DNA of 64,000 bases from Terriglobia bacterium (GCA_020072965.1 JAIQFY010000005.1:62001-126000); one strand, 5' to 3'. Counted from the first letter of the stretch, positions 53,810-62,937 are shown. A program made the numbers and translations. Notes: a model not told the origin generated them from the letters alone.

Positions 53810-53971
53810 GAAGTTTTGACTCGGGTTGTGACAATTTCGTAAAGAATCCGAGCAAAGATTCCAATGCAAGGTGACGAAAGGGTTAACAGGGTCGCCTCCT
53901 CGGAAAGTTCTCCTCTCAGGAGGAACACTCTCCAACGCATTTTAAAACACTTTACTCTAGTGAACAACATT

Positions 53972-55426
53972 ATGAGCAATTCGTCAAATGCCTTAGATGA
54001 AATGCCTGCAAGTGGCCCGGGCACCATAAAGGAATCATCGGCCAGTGGAACACAATCAAAGAAGATGAGGGTTCTTGTAGTTGACAATGATTTGACGACG
54101 ATCCGTCTTCTGCAGCAGCACTATCCGCAAAAAGATTGTGTTTTCGTCTTGGCAAACAACGGGCTTTCAGCGATTGAATTAATCCAAAGCGAGGAATTTG
54201 ACGTTCTCGTCGCCGAGTTAATGCTTCCTCGTATGACCGGGCTGCAATTACTCTCCAAGATCAAAGCGCAGGAGAATGGGCCGGAGGTGATTCTGGTTTC
54301 GAGCCATCCGGCCGTGGAGGCTGCTGTGGAGGCGATCCGGATGGGCGCAGTGGACTTCCTGATCAAACCTCTCCGTCTTCCGCTCCTCCAAGATGCGATT
54401 AATCGAGCTTACGAGAAGCGTCGACTGGTCGTCGAAAACAATCCCGCCATCAGGAGACCCCGGGGTCCCCAATACATCATCCCTTCGATGACCCGTAGTT
54501 CCAAAATGAAGGAGATTGCGCTGCTGGTAACCCGCGTCGCGAAGAGCAATTCGACCATATTGATCACCGGAGACAGTGGAGTGGGGAAGGAAGTCATTGC
54601 CCGCGCCATTCACGCCGAATCTTTGCGCTGTAATAATCCTTTTACTGATATCAGCTGCGCCGCGATCCCGGAAACATTGCTGGAAAGTGAAATGTTCGGC
54701 TATGAGAAAGGCTCTTTCACGGGAGCCGACAGCTCCAAGCCGGGTCTGTTTGAACTGGCGACGGGAGGAACATTATTTTTGGATGAGATTGGAGAGATCG
54801 GACCGGTCCTTCAAACCAAACTCCTTCGCGTTATCGAAACACGATCGTTCTACCGTGTCGGCGGGACAAAACAGATTACCGTGGATGTTCGCATCCTGGC
54901 CGCGACAAACAAGGACCTGAAGCAGGCGGTCAAGGAGGGAAAATTTCGAAAGGACTTGTTCTACCGGCTAAACACGATCAATATTGAGATTCCTCCTCTC
55001 CGGGAGCGTCGGGATGACATACCCCTCCTCATCCAGCAGTTTCTCGAGGAGTTTGATCGAACGCACCAGCGGCGCTTTTCTGATCCTGCAATGGAACTCC
55101 TGAATCGTTATCCGTGGCCCGGCAATGTGCGTGAGGTCCGTAACATGGTTGAGCGCGTTCTGTTGATTTCTCCGCAGATGCTGATTGATGTGGAGGATTT
55201 GCCGCAGGACGTCCTGGATTTCAAATCTGCCGGAGGGAGAGAGACCGAAGGGAATGCCGGCGACGCGGTATCGCTTGTCGAAATGGAGAAGCGTCAAATC
55301 GCAAGCATTCTCCAGAAGACCCACTGGCATCGCGGCAAGGCGGCAGAGCTCCTTGCCATCTCCCCGAAGACGCTCTACCGCAAGATCAAACAGTACGATC
55401 TCGACAAATTCTGTGAGGCTTACTAG
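53972..55426 (+). CDS. NtrC-family sigma-54 response regulator with non-phosphorylatable receiver
   Basis: A protein of about 484 residues: receiver domain (about 30-150), sigma-54 AAA+ domain (about 180-410; GDSGVGKE, ELLES-type SEMFGYEKGSFTGA, PWPGNVREVRNMVERV) and a Fis-type helix-turn-helix (HWHRGKAAELLAISPKTLYRKI). GSFTGA replaces GAFTGA, a common variant. In the receiver the phospho-acceptor Asp is Glu (VLVAELMLPRMTG) and the second acidic-pocket residue is Asn (VVDND), while Ser in VSSHP and Lys in LIKPL remain. It may be constitutively active or controlled otherwise. No histidine kinase is adjacent. The start is uncertain: ATG 53972 or ATG 53864, neither with a good Shine-Dalgarno. 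Confidence 0.87.
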   Translation: MSNSSNALDEMPASGPGTIKESSASGTQSKKMRVLVVDNDLTTIRLLQQHYPQKDCVFVLANNGLSAIELIQSEEFDVLVAELMLPRMTGLQLLSKIKAQENGPEVILVSSHPAVEAAVEAIRMGAVDFLIKPLRLPLLQDAINRAYEKRRLVVENNPAIRRPRGPQYIIPSMTRSSKMKEIALLVTRVAKSNSTILITGDSGVGKEVIARAIHAESLRCNNPFTDISCAAIPETLLESEMFGYEKGSFTGADSSKPGLFELATGGTLFLDEIGEIGPVLQTKLLRVIETRSFYRVGGTKQITVDVRILAATNKDLKQAVKEGKFRKDLFYRLNTINIEIPPLRERRDDIPLLIQQFLEEFDRTHQRRFSDPAMELLNRYPWPGNVREVRNMVERVLLISPQMLIDVEDLPQDVLDFKSAGGRETEGNAGDAVSLVEMEKRQIASILQKTHWHRGKAAELLAISPKTLYRKIKQYDLDKFCEAY

Positions 55427-55543
55427 AGATTATCTCATCAATATCCTCCCTCCTCGCAGGACCTCGATCCCGGAATTACAGAAGGTAGTCCTCCGCTCAT
55501 TCTTCCCCAGCCAGCAGTGAATATCGAAGCGAGTCCTTGCCAA

Positions 55544-55573
55544 TTGACATTTCCAACTGGATGACGCTATAAG
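55544..55573 (+). promoter_or_regulatory. sigma-70 promoter of the namZ gene
   Basis: TTGACA (55544-55549), an 18-nt spacer, TATAAG (55568-55573). The predicted start is about 33 nt before the ATG at 55613. Confidence 0.65.
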
Positions 55574-55612
55574 ACATGAGGCCCCACGAGACTGGGGGAG
55601 GAGTTTGATACG

Positions 55613-56977
55613 ATGCCGACTGGACGCCTAAATCCAGCAATTCTCGAGCGTGTCCAAAAGTGTATTCAAAGCAAGGCCCCGTTTTCAAATGGCGCAACAC
55701 CCCCGCGACCGGCTCAGCGGCGGATTCTGGCAGGCAGGGAGCTGAGCTCTATCCCGGGACGGCACCTGTCGGGCCTTGGGATTTGGTTCTCCCTTCTGGG
55801 CCTGCTCCTGCTGATCCTGTTGCCGACGACATCGACCGCGGCCGACGTTCAAACAGGTCTGGAAGTCCTCATCGCTTCCGACTTTTCTCAGCTCCAGGGG
55901 CGTCGAATCGGCTTGATTACAAACCAGAGCGGCATCAATCACGGGTGGACCAGCACGATTGACCTGCTTTCGAAAGCGCCGGGTGTCAAGCTCGTCGCAC
56001 TTTTTTCTCCGGAACATGGAATTCGTGGCGTCGAAGACCGGCCGGTGCCTTCCACCGTGGATGAGAGAACTGGTCTGCCTGTTTACAGTTTGTATTCGGA
56101 AAAACAGAAGCGACCGACCGATGAGATGTTGCAGGGGATCGATACCCTTGTGTACGACATTCAGGACGTTGGAACCCGTTTTTATACGTTTAGCACCACC
56201 CTGGCTTACACCATGGAAGCGGCGGCGCAGCACCACCTCAAATACGTTGTGCTCGATCGGCCTGATCCCATTACGGGGCTGAGAGTGGAAGGCCCGGCAC
56301 TCGACACAAAGCATGTGTCGTTCGTGGGCTACTTCCCCGGGATGCCCATCCGCCATGGTATGACAGTGGGCGAGTTGGCCCAAATGTTCAATGAGGAAAA
56401 GAAGATCGGGGCTGACCTGGTAGTGATTCAAATGCGGGGATGGCGACGGTGGCAATGGTACGATGAAACCGGGCTCCCATGGGTTCATCCCTCTCCCAAC
56501 ATGCGGAATATGAACGAAGCGCTCCTGTATCCTGCTGTGGCAGTCCTGGAGGGGGCGAATGTCTCAGTCGGGCGTGGAACCGACACTCCTTTTGAATTGT
56601 TTGGCGCTCCGTGGATTGATGGGATCCAGCTGGCAAAAAAGGTTCTCGCCGCGCGGGTGGCCGGGTTGCGAGTTTATCCCATTCGATTTACGCCCAGCGC
56701 CAAGCCCTTTGCGAATGAGCATTGTGGCGGCATTTTTCTTATGGTGGTTGAGCGGGATTCTTTCGATACGGGAAAGGCGATGCTGGCCCTCGTCTCAGCC
56801 TTGCAGCAACTCTATCCCGGCAAGTTTCAGATTGAGAAGATTCTCCCGCTCCTAGGTAGCGAAGCGCTTTTGCAACAGTTGAAAGATGGCGCTGAGATGA
56901 AGAGCCTCCACCAGTCTTTGTCGGCCGATGAAGATCGTTTCAAGAAAATCCGCGAGAAATACCTGATCTATAAGTAG
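55613..56977 (+). CDS. namZ: exo-beta-N-acetylmuramidase NamZ-like protein (DUF1343)
   Basis: DUF1343 proteins include NamZ, which releases terminal MurNAc from peptidoglycan chains. The 454-residue protein has a membrane signal near residues 53-77 (GIWFSLLGLLLLILLPTTST). The domain signatures follow: RIGLITNQSGINH, LFSPEHGIRG with the family's conserved S-P-E-H-G, DIQDVGTRFYTF, DRPDPITG, and SPNMRNMNEALLYPAV-GRGTDTPFE. GGAGG is 11 nt before the ATG; the ~50 residues before the signal are unusual, so translation may begin later. It is followed by a beta-lactamase-like serine hydrolase. Its product, MurNAc, could feed the MurQ cluster at 28.4-35.3 kb. Confidence 0.85.
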   Translation: MPTGRLNPAILERVQKCIQSKAPFSNGATPPRPAQRRILAGRELSSIPGRHLSGLGIWFSLLGLLLLILLPTTSTAADVQTGLEVLIASDFSQLQGRRIGLITNQSGINHGWTSTIDLLSKAPGVKLVALFSPEHGIRGVEDRPVPSTVDERTGLPVYSLYSEKQKRPTDEMLQGIDTLVYDIQDVGTRFYTFSTTLAYTMEAAAQHHLKYVVLDRPDPITGLRVEGPALDTKHVSFVGYFPGMPIRHGMTVGELAQMFNEEKKIGADLVVIQMRGWRRWQWYDETGLPWVHPSPNMRNMNEALLYPAVAVLEGANVSVGRGTDTPFELFGAPWIDGIQLAKKVLAARVAGLRVYPIRFTPSAKPFANEHCGGIFLMVVERDSFDTGKAMLALVSALQQLYPGKFQIEKILPLLGSEALLQQLKDGAEMKSLHQSLSADEDRFKKIREKYLIYK

Positions 56978-57012
56978 CGATCTATAGCTTCTTCCCCAAA
57001 TAAGGTGAATGC

Positions 57013-57948
57013 ATGCGTCGCCTCAAGAGCCTTCTTTATGCGGTTCCCGCTCTCCTTCTCTTTGCCCCGGGGGGACAATGGGACTACGCACGAACAAGCA
57101 CCCCAGACCCTCGCGTCCAAATTCAACAAATTATCAGTGCCTTTAAAGGAAATGTCGCCCTCGCCGCCAAGAACCTCCGTACCGGTGAGCTCATAGAGAT
57201 CAATGCCCACCAGGAAGTGCAGACTGCCAGTGTCATCAAACTCCCGATCATGGTGGAAGCGTTCTATCAGGCCCGGGAAGGACGGACGCCTCTGGATTCA
57301 CTGCTCTTGCTGGATAAGGAGAACGTGGTTCAGGGCTCCGGCATCCTGCAGGATCTTTCCGAAGGTCTGATCCTGCCATTGCAGGACGCACTCACTTTGA
57401 TGATCGTCCTGAGCGATAACACCGCCACGAACATGGTGATTGATTCCGTTGGCCTTGATGCCGTGAACTCACGGATGAAAAATTTGGGATTGGTTCATAC
57501 CCGGCTCTTCAAGAAAGTATTCCTTCCGCCTCCAAAGCCAAGTGAGGACCAGAAGAAGTTTGGACTGGGGGTCACCACGCCTGCAGAAATGCTCAGGCTC
57601 TTGGAACTGCTGGCACGCGGCGACCTTGTCGACAAGGCCAGTTCCGAAGCCATGATTTCGATTCTTAAGAAGCAGCGAGACCGCGATCAGATTCCCCGCT
57701 ACATCAGTTATGACAACCTCGAGGGAACCGCGAGGGGCATTCAGGTCGCGAATAAAACAGGGGCGTTGGATCACGTGCGAAACGATGTGGGATTAGTCTT
57801 CTCCCCAAGAGGGACTTATCTAATGGCTATCTTCGCATGGAATTCTAAAGACGCCCGGTGGACGCCTGACAATGCCGCTACCCTTACAATAGCCGAACTG
57901 GCCAGGGTCCTCTTCGAACATTTTGAAAATGCGGGGGCCAACCCATAA
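57013..57948 (+). CDS. class A beta-lactamase-like serine hydrolase
   Basis: A 311-residue secreted or periplasmic protein (signal peptide about 1-20). The serine-hydrolase triad of the penicillin-binding fold is complete: S-V-I-K (Ser73, Lys76), S-D-N (134-136) and K-T-G (247-249). The omega-loop Glu (E-x-x-L-N) used by class A beta-lactamases for deacylation is not recognisable; that segment reads FLPPPKPSEDQKKFG. It is therefore more likely a peptidase/transpeptidase-like hydrolase or a slow beta-lactamase. AAGG lies 6-7 nt before the ATG. It lies 35 nt after namZ and is probably co-transcribed, which supports a cell-wall role. Confidence 0.85.
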   Translation: MRRLKSLLYAVPALLLFAPGGQWDYARTSTPDPRVQIQQIISAFKGNVALAAKNLRTGELIEINAHQEVQTASVIKLPIMVEAFYQAREGRTPLDSLLLLDKENVVQGSGILQDLSEGLILPLQDALTLMIVLSDNTATNMVIDSVGLDAVNSRMKNLGLVHTRLFKKVFLPPPKPSEDQKKFGLGVTTPAEMLRLLELLARGDLVDKASSEAMISILKKQRDRDQIPRYISYDNLEGTARGIQVANKTGALDHVRNDVGLVFSPRGTYLMAIFAWNSKDARWTPDNAATLTIAELARVLFEHFENAGANP

Positions 57949-57958
57949 AAGTTTTCTC

Positions 57959-57987
57959 TTGAATTTTAGCTTTGCCAGAACTAGGAT
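57959..57987 (+). promoter_or_regulatory. sigma-70 promoter
   Basis: TTGAAT, a 17-nt spacer and TAGGAT upstream of the small secreted protein gene at 58137. Confidence 0.5.
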
Positions 57988-58136
57988 AGATTTCTAAACG
58001 ATCAGGCGGTGGTCAACGCCTCTCGTCCCGAGGGACCGGGGGACGGTGGTTTGAATGGACAGGGTTGCATGACCTGCCAGAGAACATGCAGGGATCCGAT
58101 TCCAGTCAGCATGGCGAGCCGGGCCAAGAGACTCTG

Positions 58137-58514
58137 ATGAACACAGCGGTGATTATCGCCCTTCGTGAAAATCGCGGCGTTTCGGTCATGAGCGTCATTG
58201 TCCTGGTGTTTTTGTTATTTCCCACTTTCTCCACGGCCGACGATTTTCACGTTTGTCACCTTTCCATCGCTCATTTCTTTGACACGACCCGGGCCGACGC
58301 ATCCCTTCGTACGGATTCTCACAAAAGGGATCCGGAGAAGGCGACCGTTTGTATCGCCTGTTTGTGGTCCACTTTTGAGGGCACCCCTCCATCAACCCCG
58401 GTAATTCTGGATCCGGCTCCCTCAAGAGTCGAATGCTGCCAAACCCCCGAACCGGCTTTGCCGTTTGTCGAGACTTTTTCCTCCCTCTCTGAACGCGCCC
58501 CTCCCTTCGTATAA
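58137..58514 (+). CDS. small secreted Cys-containing protein, unknown (125 aa)
   Basis: The ATG at 58137 has AAGAG 7 nt upstream; an in-frame ATG at 58065 is less likely. A hydrophobic signal segment (VMSVIVLVFLLFPTFSTADD) is followed by a mature part of about 85 residues with the motif ATVCIACLW and a C-C pair in VECCQTPEP. The C-x-x-C-x-W pattern resembles short Cys motifs of secreted metal- or heme-handling small proteins, but no family can be named. The end is proline- and aromatic-rich. It sits alone, with a promoter upstream. Confidence 0.6.
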   Translation: MNTAVIIALRENRGVSVMSVIVLVFLLFPTFSTADDFHVCHLSIAHFFDTTRADASLRTDSHKRDPEKATVCIACLWSTFEGTPPSTPVILDPAPSRVECCQTPEPALPFVETFSSLSERAPPFV

Positions 58515-58687
58515 GGTTTCCTTTCTGCAGGGCTCTCAGTTCTGAAATTTATTTTGTGACGCAGCTTCTCCTGTCGCCTGGAATTTTGCAACGGGGCAAC
58601 ACTCTCCACCACCTGGCTGCGAGTGAAATTGCTAGTGGTTGGAGTCCCTTGGGGCTTCACAAGGTTGAGTGAGAAGGACCCGAATTT

Positions 58688-58786
58688 ATGCGTGGAATCC
58701 TGATTCGATATCTCTTCATAAAGAGGTTCAAGTATTCACTGGCTCTCCTATCCCCAGTCCTCTCTCAAACTACCTCTGTAAAATAA
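58688..58786 (+). CDS. 32-residue basic hydrophobic peptide, unknown
   Basis: A short ORF with AGAAGGA 9 nt before its ATG and a strong intrinsic terminator 13 nt after its stop. The product begins MRGILIRYLFIKRFKYS and continues with a hydrophobic stretch LALLSPVLSQTTSVK. This is a basic N-terminus plus hydrophobic segment, like a tiny membrane peptide or a signal peptide on its own. The placement right before a terminator suggests a short dedicated transcript. It could also be part of a small RNA. Coding status is moderately supported. Confidence 0.45.
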   Translation: MRGILIRYLFIKRFKYSLALLSPVLSQTTSVK

Positions 58787-58798
58787 ACGCCCACCCGT

Positions 58799-58832
58799 AA
58801 AACGGAGGAGATCGGCGGTCTCCTCCGTTTTT
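58799..58832 (+). terminator. intrinsic terminator
   Basis: AAAACGGAGGAGA (58799-58811) and TCTCCTCCGTTTT (58819-58831) form a perfect 13-bp stem with a 7-nt loop, ending in a T run. It is effective mainly on the plus strand; on the minus strand the A run also gives a T tract, so it may be bidirectional. Confidence 0.9.
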
Positions 58833-59011
58833 AAGTTTCTTCAATTCACCGTAGACAGGGTAAGTTTCATACCCTCGAAGAGCCCGGGATCTGGGGAGCG
58901 AAGGAAGTGTGTATTGGGATTCTTTGGGGGACCAGGCGGTCACATCGCCCGAGCTCTTTAGTTATTTGAAGTTTGATCCGAGATTAGAACTGGCTATCCC
59001 CGTGAATTCAA

Positions 59012-59446
59012 TTACTGTCGACTCGATCCCACCCGACTTTGCATGAGGGTCGTCAGGCTCGAATGCAAGATGCGGTATTCTGCCCTGTGCTCATGAACGA
59101 GGCGTTCCAGCATCCGTTCCCCCTTGACTGTCAACTCAATGAAAACCTGGCGGCGATCGTCCGTACTGGGGCGCCGTTTGACCAGGCCGAGCCGCTCGGT
59201 TCGGTTAATCAGCTCCACCACACTGTGATGGTTGCGTTGAAGCTGTTCGGCGAGTTCTCCGACTGAAGCGAAGTTCCTCTTGGGGAACCCTTTGATGGCA
59301 AGGATAAGGTGATATTGTTGGGGGGTGACCCCTTGGGTGCGAACCGCACTCTCGCTGTTGCGTAAAAAGCGACGCAGAGCATGCCGGAAGGCGGCAATCC
59401 GCTCAAAGTGTCGCTTCGTTAAGGGCATTTGAAGGGCTGCGGTCAT
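59012..59446 (-). CDS. MarR-family transcriptional regulator
   Basis: A 144-residue winged-helix regulator. GVTPQQYHLILAIKGFPKRN leads into the winged-helix core (FASVGELAEQLQRNHHSVVELINRTERLGLVKRRPSTDDRRQVFI), followed by the dimerisation helix. The D-D-R-R wing motif is intact. The ATG at 59446 has GGGAGG 7 nt upstream; in-frame codons up to 59590 run through the promoter and operator and are rejected. A perfect 7-bp inverted repeat overlaps its -10 box, so it is very likely autorepressed. Possible targets and ligand are unknown; no efflux or catabolic gene is adjacent. Confidence 0.9.
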   Translation of the reverse strand: MTAALQMPLTKRHFERIAAFRHALRRFLRNSESAVRTQGVTPQQYHLILAIKGFPKRNFASVGELAEQLQRNHHSVVELINRTERLGLVKRRPSTDDRRQVFIELTVKGERMLERLVHEHRAEYRILHSSLTTLMQSRVGSSRQ

Positions 59447-59931
59447 CCCGTAACCTCCCGCTGAATTATCCGAGAATATTATATCGTTGCACGATATTAC
59501 GAGCAACGGTTCTCTACGATGCGAGTGGAAGCCTGAAGGGAGTGTGACCTTCGCGATCTTATCGCCAGCGGTGCCCATCACCTGCCTCAAGCCATGGCCG
59601 GTGAATTATAGGGGAGAGCTGGATGGGAGTCAAAACCTCGCATGACTCCGGGTGTCAGAAGTCCATCCTCACACCGGGGAGGTAGGGCATTAAGAGTCAG
59701 AAGAGCCGTTGATTGATTTTCAATTTGACTTGTGAGAGACTCGGCCAATCGAAGACCACACTGTTTGAATTCGGCGCCGTGGCCAGGCGCTCCATTGCGT
59801 AGAGGCGGCGAGGGCGGGGATTGAGTCGGCCTTTTTGGAGGCGGATCGTGCGGCACTGTTGAGGGCAGATGAAGCAGGATGAGGGGACGAGGAATTTCAA
59901 CGTTGGCAGATGATCACGGCATTCCAAGTAT
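59447..59931. other. intergenic region between marR and the HAD phosphatase gene
   Basis: Apart from the marR promoter and operator at 59478-59506, no supported gene or structure is seen. Short open frames lack ribosome-binding sites. Confidence 0.5.
59478..59506 (-). promoter_or_regulatory. marR promoter with overlapping MarR operator
   Basis: On the reverse strand TTGCTC (59501-59506), a 17-nt spacer and TATAAT (59478-59483). The inverted repeat ATATCGT-TGC-ACGATAT (59481-59497) overlaps the -10 and the spacer. The sequence closely resembles known MarR-family operators of the ATCGTTGCACGAT type. Confidence 0.75.
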
Positions 59932-60750
59932 ATGACAGAGTTACGCGGTTTGGTGGTTTCTGATGTCGATGGAACCTTGATTACACCCAATCATGAGATC
60001 ACAGCCCGGGCGAAGCGGGCTGTGCTTCGTCTCAAGGAACATGCCATCGGCTTTACAATAGCGAGTTCTCGCCCCCCGCGTGGCCTCGAAATGCTCCTCG
60101 AAGCCCTCGATATCGTGCTCCCATTCGCTCCATTTAACGGCGCCCAGATAGCCTCGCCGGAGGGGAGAGTGCTTGAAAAGCAGATTATTCCCGTCGCTTC
60201 CATCGGCCGGGTTTGGAGCATCGCCGAAGAATTTCACCTGAACCTTTGGGCTTATCGCGGATGGAAGTGGTTTGCCCGGCGCCGTGATGAATTTGTCGAA
60301 CGTGAGGAACACACCGTTGGATTCACGGCGAGGGTTTTCGAACGGATTGAGGACTGCTTTGAAGACTGTCCCAAGCTGACGGTCGTCGGAATGCCGGAGA
60401 TTGTCGCGTTGTGCGCGCAGACGATCCGGCAGGAGCTGGGGTCAGAACTTGCGGCCACCCAGTCACAACCCCGGTTCATCGACATCACCGTCAAGGGCGC
60501 AAATAAAGGTTCAGTGATCACGAGTCTTTCCCGGATTCTTCAAATTCCCGTCGAACGGGTCGCCGCCATCGGTGACGGGCCGAACGATGTGGAGATGTTT
60601 GCACGAGCAGGCCTCTCGATCGCCATGGGCAACGGCAGTGAGGTTGTCCAGAAGGCAGCCCGATACGTGACAACCTCTAACGCGGAAGAAGGTTTCGCAA
60701 ACGGAATTGAAACGTACGTCCTCGAAGGCGCCATGGTAGCCGGTGGCTAG
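59932..60750 (+). CDS. HAD-superfamily Cof-type phosphatase
   Basis: A 272-residue HAD hydrolase of the Cof/IIB type, acting on sugar phosphates or nucleotides. Motif I is VSDVDGTLI (nucleophile Asp plus acid Asp), motif III the lysine in VKGANKGSVI, motif IV AIGDGPNDVEMFARAG. The cap domain lies between about 85 and 185. No Shine-Dalgarno is visible before the ATG. It precedes transketolase by 168 nt on the same strand, consistent with sugar phosphate metabolism. Substrate cannot be assigned. Confidence 0.88.
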   Translation: MTELRGLVVSDVDGTLITPNHEITARAKRAVLRLKEHAIGFTIASSRPPRGLEMLLEALDIVLPFAPFNGAQIASPEGRVLEKQIIPVASIGRVWSIAEEFHLNLWAYRGWKWFARRRDEFVEREEHTVGFTARVFERIEDCFEDCPKLTVVGMPEIVALCAQTIRQELGSELAATQSQPRFIDITVKGANKGSVITSLSRILQIPVERVAAIGDGPNDVEMFARAGLSIAMGNGSEVVQKAARYVTTSNAEEGFANGIETYVLEGAMVAGG

Positions 60751-60918
60751 CGGATCATATTGAAGGTGCGCGGGACCTGGGAAGGATTATGGTCGGGACT
60801 TGATCTATACAACGGAAGGCCCGCGAGACACCTCATCTTAAGAGAAATGTCCACTGGGCTCTGTGGTCGCCTTGGGCCTTAAGAAGAATCAGGAGTTCAG
60901 ATAACTTTGGGAGGGCGC

Positions 60919-62937
60919 ATGAGTGTCGCCGTTGTTGATCAAAAACAGACCGACGAGCTTTGTATCAACACCATCCGCACTTTAGCAATGGATGCGGTTC
61001 AGAAGGCGAATTCGGGTCATCCCGGCATGCCCATGGGGGCGGCCCTGATGGCTTACGTTCTCTGGGATCGTTTTTTGCGTCACAATCCCGCTAATCCCAA
61101 GTGGCCCAATCGGGATCGCTTCATCCTTTCCCCCGGGCATGGGTGCATGCTGCTTTATGCGTTGCTCCATCTGACGGGATACGATCTCCCCATGGAACAG
61201 CTCAAGCAGTTTCGGCAGGCGGGTTCGATCACACCGGGCCATCCGGAATACGGCGTGACGCCGGGGATTGAGTGCACGACGGGACCCCTCGGTCAGGGGT
61301 TTGCCAATGGCGTCGGTATGGCCATCGCCCAGAAATTTTTGGCGTCCTACTTCAACCGCCCACCGTATTCCATATTCGATTACCACATCTACGCCATCGT
61401 CAGTGACGGCGATCTCATGGAGGGCGTGACTTCCGAGGCGGCGTCGCTGGCCGGACACCTTGGGCTGGGAAATCTCATTTATCTCTACGATGATAATCAC
61501 ATCAGCATTGAGGGTGATACTGCCTTGGCCTTCACTGAAAGCGTGGATGAGCGTTTTGCCGCTTACCGGTGGCATGTGCAACGCGTGGACGGCAATGACA
61601 TCGAAGGAGTTCACAAGGCCATTGAAGCCGCGCGTGAAGAGAAAGGGCGTCCCTCCATCATTTGTTGCCGAACCCATATCGCCTTTGGGAGCCCTCACAA
61701 GCAGGATACGGCGGGTGCCCACGGTTCTCCATTGGGAGCAGACGAGGTGAAGCTCACGAAAAGAAATCTGGGCTGGCCGGAGGAAGCGCAGTTTTATGTT
61801 CCTCCTGAGGCCCTTGCCCACTTTCGCGAGGCCACCCGACGGGGCCAGGCCTTGGAGTCGGATTGGAAGTCCAACTTTGAGCGGTACGCCGGGGATTATC
61901 CCGAGATGGCTGCACAATGGAGTCTGATTCAGGAAGGGAAACTTCCCGCTGGGTGGGAAAAATCATTGCCCGTCTTTGGAGTTTCGGCCGGATCCCTGGC
62001 GACCCGCGAAGCTTCAGGCAAGGTGCTTAATGCGGTCGCCCTGATCCTCCCATGGCTGGTGGGTGGGTCCGGGGATTTGGCGCCTTCAACGGAGACGCTC
62101 TTGAAAGGCTACGGGGATTTTGAAAAAGGGAATTACCAGGGGCGGAACTTCCATTTCGGAGTGCGTGAGCATGCCATGGGGTCGATTACCAACGGGATTG
62201 CCCTGAGTGGATTGATCCCCTTCAGCGCCACGTTTTTGCAGTTTTCCGATTACATGCGCCCACCCATCCGGTTGGCTGCATTCAGCGAGTATCCCTCGAT
62301 TTTTGTTTTCACCCATGATTCTCTGGGACTGGGAGAAGATGGTCCCACGCATCAGCCCGTCGAGCACCTGGCTGCCTTGCGGGCAATTCCGAACCTGACC
62401 GTGATTCGGCCAGCCGATGGAGACGAAACGGGCCAGGCCTGGAAATTTGCCCTCGAGAACCGGAAGTCACCTACAGCCTTAGTTCTCACGCGTCAGAAAC
62501 TCCCTCCCATTGATCGAGCAAAGTACGCGCCGGCGATGGGCCTTCTGAATGGCGCCTATGTCCTGGCAGAGGCGGAAGGAGGAGCTCCCGATATTATTCT
62601 GATTGCGACTGGGTCTGAGGTGTCTCTTGCCATCGAGAGTCGGCTCGAACTGGCAAAGAGGGGAATTCGAGCACGAGTCGTCTCCATGCCTAGTTGGGAA
62701 CTATTTGAGCAACAATCGCAGGCTTACCGTGATTCAGTGTTGCCCCCGGCGGTGAGATTGCGGTTGGCCGTCGAAATGGCGGGACCCATGGGTTGGCGGA
62801 AATGGATCGGAGAGGCCGGGGACATGATCTGTGTTGATGGGTATGGTATCTCGGCCCCACTCAAGGCGATCCTGGAGACCTTTGGATTCACTGTCGATAA
62901 CGTGGTGACTCGAGCTCGGAAACTGGTCAGCCGCTGA
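60919..62937 (+). CDS. tkt: transketolase
   Basis: A 672-residue thiamine-diphosphate enzyme of the non-oxidative pentose phosphate pathway. The N-terminal [19 protein letters not shown], the TPP motif [20 protein letters not shown], and the transketolase signature [19 protein letters not shown] with the pyrimidine domain are intact. [11 protein letters not shown] holds the catalytic Glu that activates the cofactor. The ATG at 60919 has GGAGG 4 nt upstream and is preferred to the in-frame codon at 60907. It is followed by zwf on the same strand, so both branches of the pentose phosphate pathway are together here. Confidence 0.96.
   Translation: MSVAVVDQKQTDELCINTIRTLAMDAVQKANSGHPGMPMGAALMAYVLWDRFLRHNPANPKWPNRDRFILSPGHGCMLLYALLHLTGYDLPMEQLKQFRQAGSITPGHPEYGVTPGIECTTGPLGQGFANGVGMAIAQKFLASYFNRPPYSIFDYHIYAIVSDGDLMEGVTSEAASLAGHLGLGNLIYLYDDNHISIEGDTALAFTESVDERFAAYRWHVQRVDGNDIEGVHKAIEAAREEKGRPSIICCRTHIAFGSPHKQDTAGAHGSPLGADEVKLTKRNLGWPEEAQFYVPPEALAHFREATRRGQALESDWKSNFERYAGDYPEMAAQWSLIQEGKLPAGWEKSLPVFGVSAGSLATREASGKVLNAVALILPWLVGGSGDLAPSTETLLKGYGDFEKGNYQGRNFHFGVREHAMGSITNGIALSGLIPFSATFLQFSDYMRPPIRLAAFSEYPSIFVFTHDSLGLGEDGPTHQPVEHLAALRAIPNLTVIRPADGDETGQAWKFALENRKSPTALVLTRQKLPPIDRAKYAPAMGLLNGAYVLAEAEGGAPDIILIATGSEVSLAIESRLELAKRGIRARVVSMPSWELFEQQSQAYRDSVLPPAVRLRLAVEMAGPMGWRKWIGEAGDMICVDGYGISAPLKAILETFGFTVDNVVTRARKLVSR

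Larger units (their letters stand above)
58515..59011. other. region with a 32-codon ORF and a terminator
   Basis: About 500 nt between the small secreted protein and marR. It contains a small ORF at 58688-58786 and the terminator at 58799-58832, listed separately. The rest (58833-59011) shows nothing. Confidence 0.5.
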
